DNA from: an uncultured Alcanivoracaceae bacterium
GTDB lineage: Bacteria; Pseudomonadota; Gammaproteobacteria; Pseudomonadales; Alcanivoracaceae
Reading direction: 5' to 3'
NCBI GenBank assembly: GCA_937943665.1
Contig: CALEAR010000052.1
Coordinates: 1-5,892 of the forward strand
DNA length: 5,892 bases
This document shows, one piece after another, positions 1 through 5,533 of the stretch. The stretch's first letter is position 1. Every line of letters begins with the position of its first letter. A program made the translations under genes and the position numbers. The notes beneath the pieces are model-generated. The model was given only the letters and a program-made list of their open reading frames with translations, ran no database searches and was not told the origin of the DNA.

Positions 1-1345
1 TTTGCTGTATGCCTTTTTGCTCTTCTCCCGTAGCAAAATAAACTTCTCCATGGGCCCAGTGGCTGCGCGCTTTATCTTTTGTGTCGGTATAAATCTTGGC
101 TAAGAGACGATAGGTAGTAAGGGAAGGTTGCTTCCACTGAATGCGTTCTAAAAGCCTTCTGGCCTCTTGAAGTTGATCCTGCGCTATTAAGTTACGAGCT
201 AAAATAATGCTAGCCGCATAGTGATCGGGGCTAAGCTCAAGTACACGACGGCTCAGTGCAATGGCCTCTTGGTGTTGGTTCTGGCGTTCTTTGCTTTCTG
301 CCAAGGCTAGGGTAAACCATAGTTGATCAGGGTTTTGCTGTTGCAAGCGCTTTAGGGTGGTATCGGCGAGCTCAAACTGTTTAGCACGAATGGCTGCAAT
401 GGCAAGGCCAAACCCAAGGGCTTGTTGGCTATAGTTGCTGCCTTGGTGATATTGCTTTTTAAACACCTTAACCGCCTCCTGTGGATCCTTCATGTATAAG
501 GCCTGTAGGCGGTATTTAATTAAATAAAAATCTAAAGAGCGCTTTAATGGTGGGCGCGGCATGGATTGTGCACGGCTTTTGCTATCGGCAACACGGGATT
601 CGGTAACAGGGTGGGTGAGGATAAACTCGGGGGGCTTGCCCGCATACTGCTGTGTACGCATTAAACGCTCAAAGAAGGTGGGCATGGCGTAAGGGTCCAT
701 ACCGGCCTTGGTGAGGGTTTGCATACCTACTCGGTCTGCTTCCCGTTCATGATGGCGCGAGTAGGCCAGTTGTGCTTGAATAGCCCCCGCTTGGCTTGCC
801 ATTATGCCTGCCATGCCGGCCTCTGCATCACCTGCAATGGCCACGGCTAAGCTTGCCAGAATACCCGCTAACATGGCGCGGTTAACTCGCTTGCTATCTG
901 CATAACGGCGGGTGAAGTGGCGCTGGCTCACGTGGGCGATTTCGTGAGCGATGACAGCGGCTACTTCATCTTCGTTTTGCGCGTGTAAAAACAAGCCGGC
1001 ATTGAGTCCAATAACGCCTCCGGGCACCGCAAAGGCGTTAATTTCACGGCTGTTCACAATCACAATGGCAAGGTCTGGCTCTTGTAAATCGCTGAAGCTA
1101 GCCAAGCGGTACACTAAGTGGTCCACGTAATCTTGTACTAAAGGGTCCTCAAGCAGGGAAACTTGGCTTCGCAAGTTGCGCAGCCATGCCCGACCTAGGC
1201 GATACTCTTGCTCCGGCGTTAAGATAGAGCTGCTGGCATCACCGAGATCGGGTAGGTCCTGTGCCACCAAGGGCGGGCTTGCCAAGAGCAAGCTAGAGGC
1301 CAGCACCAGGCTTAAGCACAAGCGGTTTAAAAGGTGTTTAAACAA
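1..1345 (-). CDS. bepA: BepA-like periplasmic M48 metalloprotease with TPR domain (3' end outside window)
   Basis: Zinc metalloprotease and chaperone that acts in the periplasm on outer-membrane protein assembly; E. coli BepA degrades or rescues stalled LptD/BAM substrates. 448 codons are visible and the C-terminus is cut by the window edge (E. coli BepA is about 487 aa). Residues 1-29 form a signal peptide: K4/R8, a hydrophobic stretch 10-27, and a likely cut near A28. The M48 domain spans about 43-255 with HEIAH at 134-138 (zinc ligands H134 and H138, catalytic E135), the third ligand E200 in an ExxAD motif, and H245 at the place of the E. coli His switch. From about 275 on the protein is helical and TPR-like. 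The start is TTG at 1345: an in-frame TAG lies two codons upstream and GGAG sits 7 nt before it. It is divergent from the TusA-like gene. The M48 identity is very secure; the BepA name rests on the M48 plus TPR architecture and neighbourhood. Confidence 0.93.
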   Translation of the reverse strand, partial: MFKHLLNRLCLSLVLASSLLLASPPLVAQDLPDLGDASSSILTPEQEYRLGRAWLRNLRSQVSLLEDPLVQDYVDHLVYRLASFSDLQEPDLAIVIVNSREINAFAVPGGVIGLNAGLFLHAQNEDEVAAVIAHEIAHVSQRHFTRRYADSKRVNRAMLAGILASLAVAIAGDAEAGMAGIMASQAGAIQAQLAYSRHHEREADRVGMQTLTKAGMDPYAMPTFFERLMRTQQYAGKPPEFILTHPVTESRVADSKSRAQSMPRPPLKRSLDFYLIKYRLQALYMKDPQEAVKVFKKQYHQGSNYSQQALGFGLAIAAIRAKQFELADTTLKRLQQQNPDQLWFTLALAESKERQNQHQEAIALSRRVLELSPDHYAASIILARNLIAQDQLQEARRLLERIQWKQPSLTTYRLLAKIYTDTKDKARSHWAHGEVYFATGEEQKGIQQ

Positions 1346-1352
1346 AGCCTAA

Positions 1353-1356
1353 CTCC
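1353..1356 (-). promoter_or_regulatory. Ribosome binding site that decides the bepA TTG start
   Basis: Read on the minus strand, GGAG lies 7 nt before TTG 1345. An in-frame TAG at 1349-1351 excludes any upstream start, and later candidates would cut into the signal peptide. The rare TTG start is therefore well supported. Confidence 0.75.
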
Positions 1357-1365
1357 GCGGCAATA

Positions 1366-1393
1366 TTGAGTGAGCTTAGCAGGGTAGTATAGC
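1366..1393 (+). promoter_or_regulatory. Candidate overlapping divergent promoters between bepA and the TusA-like gene
   Basis: On the plus strand TTGAGT (1366-1371) and TATAGC (1388-1393) are 16 nt apart, each matching the sigma-70 consensus at 4 of 6 bases. On the minus strand TATACT (1391-1386) is a good -10 box for bepA, with no convincing -35 at 17 nt; TTTACA is only 14 nt away. The two -10 boxes would overlap, so the genes might compete for polymerase. This is pattern matching only. Confidence 0.3.
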
Positions 1394-1435
1394 CTGCTTT
1401 TGGGTTGTAAACGGTTAATTAAACGAGGTTTAACC

Positions 1436-1684
1436 ATGGATGATACACAGTGGCAAGCGCAGCAAGAGCTTGATGCTCGAGAGTTGCTTTGCCCCATGCC
1501 ATTACTCAAAATGCGGCAAGCCTTAAGGGGAATGAGCTTAGGTGAGCGATTGCTAGTAAAAGCCACAGACCCCGGCGCCGCTCGCGATATTCCTGCTTAT
1601 CTCAGACAATCAAGTCATCAACTGGTTCGCAAGGCCTCGGTGGACGGGGAACTGTGGTTTCTCGTGGAGCATGGGGAGGCTTAG
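1436..1684 (+). CDS. TusA/SirA-like sulfur-carrier protein (PA1006-like)
   Basis: Small cytoplasmic protein of 82 aa, the usual TusA length (E. coli TusA is 81 aa). The family motif CPMP is at residues 19-22, so C19 is the predicted persulfide-carrying cysteine, preceded by the typical LDAR segment (12-15). ATDPGAARDIP at 43-53 matches the conserved loop of the fold. Family members pass sulfur to tRNA thiolation, molybdenum cofactor or other acceptors. The neighbourhood matches P. aeruginosa PA1006, linked to molybdenum homeostasis rather than to the tRNA-thiolating TusA, so I leave the symbol blank. The start is ATG 1436, with GAGG at 1425-1428, 7 nt upstream. A TTG at 1400 in the same frame would add 12 residues not typical of the family. 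The TAG stop overlaps the stop of convergent bcp. Confidence 0.9.
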   Translation: MDDTQWQAQQELDARELLCPMPLLKMRQALRGMSLGERLLVKATDPGAARDIPAYLRQSSHQLVRKASVDGELWFLVEHGEA

Positions 1685-2157
1685 TTAGCCAAGGCCTCTA
1701 CCGCTTCTAATACGGTATCGGCATGGCCCTTGGGGCGTACTTTGCGCCATTCTTGGCGCAATATGCCCTCAGCATCAATTAAAAAAGTGCTGCGTTCAAT
1801 ACCCATGTACTCGCGGCCATAGAGTTTTTTAAGCTTAATAACATCGAAGAGTTTGCAGAGGCTTTCATCCTCATCGGAAATAAGCTCAAAAGGAAAGTCG
1901 TGTTTTTTGCGAAAGTTTTCGTGGCTGCGTAAGGAATCGCGAGAAACACCAATAATTTCGCAATTCAATGCTTTAAATTGCGAATAGCGATCTCTAAAGT
2001 CTTGCCCTTGGGTGGTGCAGCCGGGGGTATTGTCTTTTGGGTAAAAGTACAGCACGGTGAGTTTACCTTTGAAATCCTCCTGCGTAACGGTGGTTTCACT
2101 GGTGGCAGCCGCGCTAAAGGCTGGAATGGGCTCGTTAAGTTGAACTGTTTTTGACAT
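1681..2157 (-). CDS. bcp: Thioredoxin-dependent peroxiredoxin Q (bacterioferritin comigratory protein)
   Basis: Cytoplasmic thiol peroxidase that reduces hydrogen peroxide and organic hydroperoxides, usually recycled by thioredoxin. 158 aa, close to the family norm (E. coli Bcp is 156 aa). The thioredoxin-like fold carries the active-site pattern PxxxTxxC at 40-47, giving peroxidatic C47 with P40, T44 and conserved R121 in the ERSTF segment. The resolving cysteine five residues later, C50 in E. coli Bcp, is absent: the position is Q52. The other cysteines are C66 and C101; C101 matches a common non-resolving Bcp cysteine. The enzyme may therefore be of 1-Cys or atypical type. The start is ATG 2157 with GGAGG (2166-2162 on the minus strand) 4 nt upstream; a longer reading to 2202 adds residues unlike the family and passes through this site. 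It is divergent from dapA. Confidence 0.96.
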   Translation of the reverse strand: MSKTVQLNEPIPAFSAAATSETTVTQEDFKGKLTVLYFYPKDNTPGCTTQGQDFRDRYSQFKALNCEIIGVSRDSLRSHENFRKKHDFPFELISDEDESLCKLFDVIKLKKLYGREYMGIERSTFLIDAEGILRQEWRKVRPKGHADTVLEAVEALAN

Positions 2158-2175
2158 AAAGCCTCCAATACAGGA

Positions 2176-2204
2176 ATTAATGAAGGTGATGTGTTGTAAC
2201 ACAA
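2176..2204 (-). promoter_or_regulatory. Candidate bcp promoter overlapping a 14-bp palindrome
   Basis: On the minus strand TTGTGT (2204-2199) and ATTAAT (2181-2176) are 17 nt apart, a weak sigma-70 match (3/6 and 4/6). The -35 box lies inside a palindrome at 2190-2203, TGTGTT-GT-AACACA, with 6-bp arms. A repressor or activator could bind there, but it matches no operator I recognise. The leader would be only about 12 nt. Confidence 0.3.
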
Positions 2205-2401
2205 CAGCTTAGCCATGGATTTTAATCTAGGAATTGTGGCAGCCTTAGGACATAAGCGCAAAGAAGTGCGTATGCCTTGTTCAATGAAGCACAGCCGAGT
2301 AACATAGTTTGCCCTGTGATTCACCCGAACACTCGAACAAGGCGCACACATCTGTGGCGCCAATCATCCCTTACAATCTATTTACATTAGCGGAGTGAGC
2401 C
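2205..2401. other. Non-coding divergent region between bcp and dapA with nested inverted repeats
   Basis: No plausible gene is seen here. The main element is 2266-2347. Outer arms 2274-2282 (GCCTTGTTC) and 2335-2343 (GAACAAGGC) are a perfect 9-bp inverted repeat, extended by GTGC 2266-2269 / GCAC 2344-2347 past a 4-nt bulge. Nested inside, 2285-2294 and 2314-2323 pair over 10 positions with one G-A mismatch, closing a 19-nt loop. A second hairpin, GGCGC 2341-2345 / GCGCC 2357-2361, reuses part of the right arm. TACAAT at 2372-2377 could be a dapA -10 box, but no -35 stands out at 15-18 nt. Whether the structure acts in RNA or as DNA sites depends on where transcription starts, which I cannot tell. 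Confidence 0.5.
2392..2395 (+). promoter_or_regulatory. Ribosome binding site that decides the dapA GTG start
   Basis: GGAG lies 6 nt before GTG 2402. An in-frame TGA at 2396-2398 rules out any earlier start, and the protein then begins MEIRGSIVALVTP, as DapA proteins do. Confidence 0.8.
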
Positions 2402-3289
2402 GTGGAAATACGTGGCAGTATTGTTGCTTTAGTTACCCCAATGCATGCAGATGGTGCCGTGGATTGGGAGCGATTACACAAATTGGTGGATTGGCATGTG
2501 GAGCAGGGCACACACGGCATCGTTGCAGTGGGTACCACGGGTGAATCTGCCACCTTGGGCTTTGAAGAACACGATATTGTCATTCGTGAAATTGTGGCCG
2601 CTGCGAAGGGAAGAGTGCCTGTGATTGCGGGCACGGGAGCTAATGCCACCGCTGAGGCCATTCGCCTAACTCGAGAAGCGGAAGCGGCAGGCGCCGATGC
2701 CTGTTTATCGGTAACGCCTTACTACAACAAGCCCACCCAAGAGGGGCTTTACCAACACTTTAAGGCCATTGCTGAGGCAGTGGATATTCCACAAATCCTT
2801 TATAACGTGCCTGGCCGCACCTCTTGCGATATGTTACCTGAAACCGTGGCACGTTTAGCAAAAATCCCTAATATTATTGGCATTAAAGAGGCCAAGGGCG
2901 AAGTTTCTCGCATCGAGGAGTTACTGCGCTTATGTGATGACGATTTCCTTGTGTTCACTGGCGATGATGCCACTGCCATTGATTCCATTTTAGTGGGTGG
3001 CCATGGCAATATTTCGGTAACAGCCAACGTGGCGCCTGCACTAATGGCGCAGGCTTGTGAAGCTGCGCTGGCCAAGGATGAAGCCAAAGCCCGAGAATTG
3101 GATGCCCAAATGGCTCCCTTACACAACACCCTATTTATTGAATCTAACCCTATTCCAGTGAAGTGGGCCCTTTACGAAATGGGGCACATTGGTGAAGGCA
3201 TTCGCTTGCCCCTAACCCCTTTGGCTGAGGAATACCGTCCTAAGTTACGTGAAGCACTACAACAAAGTGGTGTGTTGGAGACCAAATGA
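2402..3289 (+). CDS. dapA: 4-hydroxy-tetrahydrodipicolinate synthase
   Basis: First committed step of the diaminopimelate/lysine pathway: condenses pyruvate with aspartate semialdehyde in the cytoplasm, feeding lysine and peptidoglycan synthesis. 295 aa, close to E. coli DapA (292 aa), a TIM barrel with every catalytic residue visible: K162 in GIKEA forms the Schiff base, Y134, T45 and Y108 form the proton relay, and R139 in YNVPGRT binds the substrate carboxylate. GTTGES is at 44-49. Of the E. coli lysine-site residues recalled from memory, H56, N80, E84 and Y106 are kept as H57, N81, E85 and Y107, while H53 is replaced by F54, so feedback inhibition may be weaker. The start is GTG 2402. It is the first gene of the operon; its TGA overlaps the bamC ATG by 4 bp (ATGA), suggesting translational coupling. 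Confidence 0.98.
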   Translation: MEIRGSIVALVTPMHADGAVDWERLHKLVDWHVEQGTHGIVAVGTTGESATLGFEEHDIVIREIVAAAKGRVPVIAGTGANATAEAIRLTREAEAAGADACLSVTPYYNKPTQEGLYQHFKAIAEAVDIPQILYNVPGRTSCDMLPETVARLAKIPNIIGIKEAKGEVSRIEELLRLCDDDFLVFTGDDATAIDSILVGGHGNISVTANVAPALMAQACEAALAKDEAKARELDAQMAPLHNTLFIESNPIPVKWALYEMGHIGEGIRLPLTPLAEEYRPKLREALQQSGVLETK

Positions 3290-3891
3290 AACCCATAATC
3301 GCAACAGCCACCGCTGCCGCCTTGCTATTGGGCGGCTGCGCTTTGTTTCCTGATCGCACGTTAAAGTATCAAGAAGCGGAAACCATTGAACAAATGCAAG
3401 TCCCTGAAGGCATGAGCTTTGTAGGGTTTGATGATAAATATGTGGTGCGCAACGATGAAGATCGTTTAAAACGCACCGTTAAGCGCAAGGATCGCTTTGA
3501 AGTGCCGGAGCCCCCTCGGTTAGTGGAGGTGGAGCAGGTGGATTTGGAGCAAGAGGCTGGGCCTGAACCCACTAATTTTTCAGCGCTTATGGGCCGCGAT
3601 GGTAACGGTTACCCCATTTTAATGCTCAATACGGATTTTGCTTGGGCATGGGAGTACGTGGAGCGTGCCATCCAGAAGAGTGATTTCAAACTTGAGGATG
3701 TGGATCGTTCCATTGGGGCTTTTTATGTATCCGTGCCAAATAGCTATGAAATTAAAGAAAAGCGTATTCAATTCAAGCTCAGCCACACCGTCAACGGTAT
3801 CCAAGTGGCCGCCCTTGAGCCCCGTGGCACCACCATGCTTGAAAAAGAGGTGGGCCAGCAATTGCTACAGGCCTTACGTGCAGAGCTGTGA
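3286..3891 (+). CDS. bamC: Outer-membrane assembly lipoprotein BamC, short form
   Basis: Accessory lipoprotein of the BAM complex, which inserts beta-barrel proteins into the outer membrane; it binds BamD. The signal peptide ends in the lipobox LGGC with lipidated C18 (residues 15-18), and the +2 residue is A19, which suits outer-membrane sorting. Residues 19-97 are a charged, low-structure segment of the kind that wraps BamD in E. coli. Residues about 100-201 form one helix-grip domain. By eye it matches the C-terminal domain of E. coli BamC: YPILML then an aromatic helix, RSIGAFYV, and a final LEPRG turn followed by a helix. At 201 aa the protein is far shorter than E. coli BamC (344 aa), so one helix-grip domain appears missing. 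GGAG at 3277-3280 is 5 nt before the ATG. It overlaps dapA (ATGA) and the next gene (GTGA). Position between dapA and purC supports the name. Confidence 0.88.
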   Translation: MKPIIATATAAALLLGGCALFPDRTLKYQEAETIEQMQVPEGMSFVGFDDKYVVRNDEDRLKRTVKRKDRFEVPEPPRLVEVEQVDLEQEAGPEPTNFSALMGRDGNGYPILMLNTDFAWAWEYVERAIQKSDFKLEDVDRSIGAFYVSVPNSYEIKEKRIQFKLSHTVNGIQVAALEPRGTTMLEKEVGQQLLQALRAEL

Positions 3892-4664
3892 AGCTGGCTT
3901 CCTTAGGCAGTGGTAGCAAAGGGAATGCTACCTTGGTGGCCCATGAGAATGCAGTAGTGATGGTGGATTGTGGGTTTACCATGCGCGAAGCTTGTGCGCG
4001 CCTTTCCACCTGTGGGGTTATGCCTGAACAGCTCACCGCCATTTTAGTGACCCACGAACATGGGGATCATGTGCGTGGTGTGCTGCCTTTAGCGCGTAAG
4101 TACCAGATCCCCGTGTATATGTCTGTGGGCACTCAGTTGGCTATGCAGGCCACAGGCCGACATAACTTTCAGGGGGTGGAAGTGCACGCAGTGAGCCTAG
4201 GCATTGTGTTTGAGGTGGCAGGCATGGAAGTGTTTCCAGTAACAGTGCCCCACGATGCCAGGGAACCATGCCAATATGTGTTTTATCATCAGGGCCAACA
4301 GGTGGGCGTGCTCACAGATTTAGGATCCATTACTCCTCATATTGTGGAAACCTATCGTAATTGTGATGCCTTGCTATTAGAATTTAACCACGATGTTACT
4401 ATGCTCGCTGAGGGGCCGTACCCGTATTCATTAAAACAACGGGTGGGTGGGCGTTTAGGCCATTTGAATAACCAGCAGGCAGCGAGCTTGTTACAACAGG
4501 TGGAGCAATCCAAATTACAACATTTGGTGCTTTCCCATATTAGCGAACAGAATAATCATCCAGAGTTAGCGTTAGCCGCGGCAACCAACGAGGGTGGTTT
4601 TGATGTACAACGGGTTTTGGTGGCTGATCAACAGCAAGGCTTTGATTGGCTAAATGTTCAATAA
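3888..4664 (+). CDS. Metallo-beta-lactamase-fold hydrolase, YycJ/WalJ-like
   Basis: Probable cytoplasmic two-metal hydrolase of 258 aa; no signal peptide. The opening LGSGSKGN (6-13) and the metal motif HEHGDH (56-61) are typical of the family. Further candidate ligands are H122 in PHDA, D144 in TDLG and H217 in LSHIS; EFNHD (165-169) and GHLNN (191-195) match the YycJ/WalJ pattern. Gram-positive relatives act as nucleases with a reported link to mismatch repair; the proteobacterial members next to purC have no settled role known to me, so a nuclease function is inference and I give no symbol. The start is GTG 3888, whose GTGA overlaps the bamC stop. Only a weak GAG is seen upstream, so translation probably depends on coupling to bamC. 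purC follows after 19 bp. Confidence 0.9.
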   Translation: MKLASLGSGSKGNATLVAHENAVVMVDCGFTMREACARLSTCGVMPEQLTAILVTHEHGDHVRGVLPLARKYQIPVYMSVGTQLAMQATGRHNFQGVEVHAVSLGIVFEVAGMEVFPVTVPHDAREPCQYVFYHQGQQVGVLTDLGSITPHIVETYRNCDALLLEFNHDVTMLAEGPYPYSLKQRVGGRLGHLNNQQAASLLQQVEQSKLQHLVLSHISEQNNHPELALAAATNEGGFDVQRVLVADQQQGFDWLNVQ

Positions 4665-4683
4665 ACAACGGTGAGACCAACCA

Positions 4684-5400
4684 ATGGAAAAACGTAACGA
4701 GCTTTACGCAGGTAAAGCAAAGTCCGTCTACACCACTGATGATGAAAATTATTTAGTGCTAGCGTTTCGTAACGATACTTCTGCTTTTGATGGTAAGAAG
4801 ATCGAACAGCTAGATCGCAAAGGCGCAGTGAACAACCAGTTCAATGCCTTTATTATGCAAAAGCTTGAGGCTGCTGGTATCCCCACCCATTTCGAGCGAG
4901 TGCTCAGCCCCAATGAATCCTTGGTGAAGCGCTTGGATATGTTCCCCATCGAGTGTGTGGTGCGTAATATTTCAGCGGGCAGCATTTGCCGACGTTTAGG
5001 GGTTGAAGAGGGTAAGGATTTAAACCCTCCCACCTATGAGCTTTTCCTGAAGAACGATGAGCTCGGCGATCCTATGATCAACGAATCTGTGGCACACAGT
5101 TTTGGTTGGGCGGAGCCGGAGCATATGAAAACCATGCACGAGCTCACTTTGAAGGTGAACGAGGTACTTAAGGCCTTGTTTCTTGAGGGCAACTTGCTAC
5201 TAGTGGATTATAAGCTTGAATTTGGCTTGTTTGATGGTCAGGTGGTGTTGGGTGATGAGTTCACCCCTGATGGCTGTCGTTTATGGGATAAAGATACCCG
5301 TGAAAAGCTAGATAAAGACAGATTCCGCCAAGGTTTAGGTGATGTAGTGGAAGGGTATGAGGAAGTGGGTCGCCGTTTAGGCATGACTTTCGAATACTAA
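4684..5400 (+). CDS. purC: Phosphoribosylaminoimidazole-succinocarboxamide synthase (SAICAR synthetase)
   Basis: Purine synthesis: joins CAIR and aspartate with ATP to make SAICAR, in the cytoplasm. 238 aa, essentially the E. coli length (237 aa). The N-terminal ATP-site segment GKAKSVY (10-16) and SAFDGKK (33-39) are intact. Both family signatures are present: [14 protein letters not shown] at 87-100 and LVDYKLEFG at 173-181. [12 protein letters not shown] at 191-202 is the conserved aspartate/metal region. The start is ATG 4684 with GGTGAG at 4670-4675, 8 nt upstream. It is the last gene of the dapA operon and is followed by a hairpin terminator. Nothing looks broken. No PurR-like operator was seen in the 19-bp gap before it, so expression likely follows the operon. 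Confidence 0.98.
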   Translation: MEKRNELYAGKAKSVYTTDDENYLVLAFRNDTSAFDGKKIEQLDRKGAVNNQFNAFIMQKLEAAGIPTHFERVLSPNESLVKRLDMFPIECVVRNISAGSICRRLGVEEGKDLNPPTYELFLKNDELGDPMINESVAHSFGWAEPEHMKTMHELTLKVNEVLKALFLEGNLLLVDYKLEFGLFDGQVVLGDEFTPDGCRLWDKDTREKLDKDRFRQGLGDVVEGYEEVGRRLGMTFEY

Positions 5401-5405
5401 ACATT

Positions 5406-5442
5406 CAAGGCCATGGGTTGACGCATTTAACCCGTGGCCTTG
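5406..5442 (+). terminator. Hairpin terminator after purC
   Basis: Arms 5406-5419 and 5429-5442 pair over 14 bp with one G-U wobble (5414-5434), around a 9-nt loop that can close by two more pairs. It starts 6 nt after the purC stop. The following tract is only moderately T-rich (TGTCTTGTGTG), so termination may be incomplete or partly Rho-dependent. Confidence 0.75.
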
Positions 5443-5454
5443 TCTTGTGTGTCT

Positions 5455-5520
5455 CATAAAAATAATTAAATACTTTTATAGTAGTTCTTACCTATTCATT
5501 GAAGCATTACAAAAATAATA
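5455..5520 (+). promoter_or_regulatory. AT-rich promoter region of the last gene
   Basis: The stretch is much richer in A and T than the rest of the window. TATAGT at 5477-5482 matches the -10 consensus at 5 of 6 bases, but no clear -35 box lies 16-18 nt before it. Placed after the purC terminator, it suggests that the next gene has its own promoter. Confidence 0.4.
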
Positions 5521-5533
5521 AGGATTCTCCACC

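Noticed and set aside
1400..1435. TTG 1400 as start of the TusA-like gene
   Set aside because: ATG 1436 has a well-spaced GAGG and places the active cysteine at residue 19 as in E. coli TusA.
1327..1566. 79-codon minus-strand reading frame across the bepA-tusA gap
   Set aside because: It runs antisense to the TusA-like gene, crosses the divergent promoter region and shows no protein-like pattern.
2158..2202. 15-residue N-terminal extension of Bcp
   Set aside because: It lies over the GGAGG ribosome site and the family begins near the MSK start at 2157.
2266..2347. tRNA or lysine riboswitch
   Set aside because: No cloverleaf with CCA-type acceptor end or T-arm in the right place, and the element is far too small for the lysine riboswitch.
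1965..2363. 132-codon minus-strand reading frame
   Set aside because: It overlaps bcp in another frame, and its cysteine- and proline-rich composition looks like out-of-frame translation.
2371..2661. Minus-strand reading frame over dapA, with a similar one at 2800-3129
   Set aside because: These are shadows of the fully conserved DapA coding sequence.
3619..4042. Overlapping reading frames on both strands across the bamC/metallo-hydrolase junction
   Set aside because: The two real genes account for this region, with lipobox, fold and metal motifs in frame.
4749..5033. Minus-strand reading frame inside purC
   Set aside because: It is antisense to intact purC and has no recognisable features.
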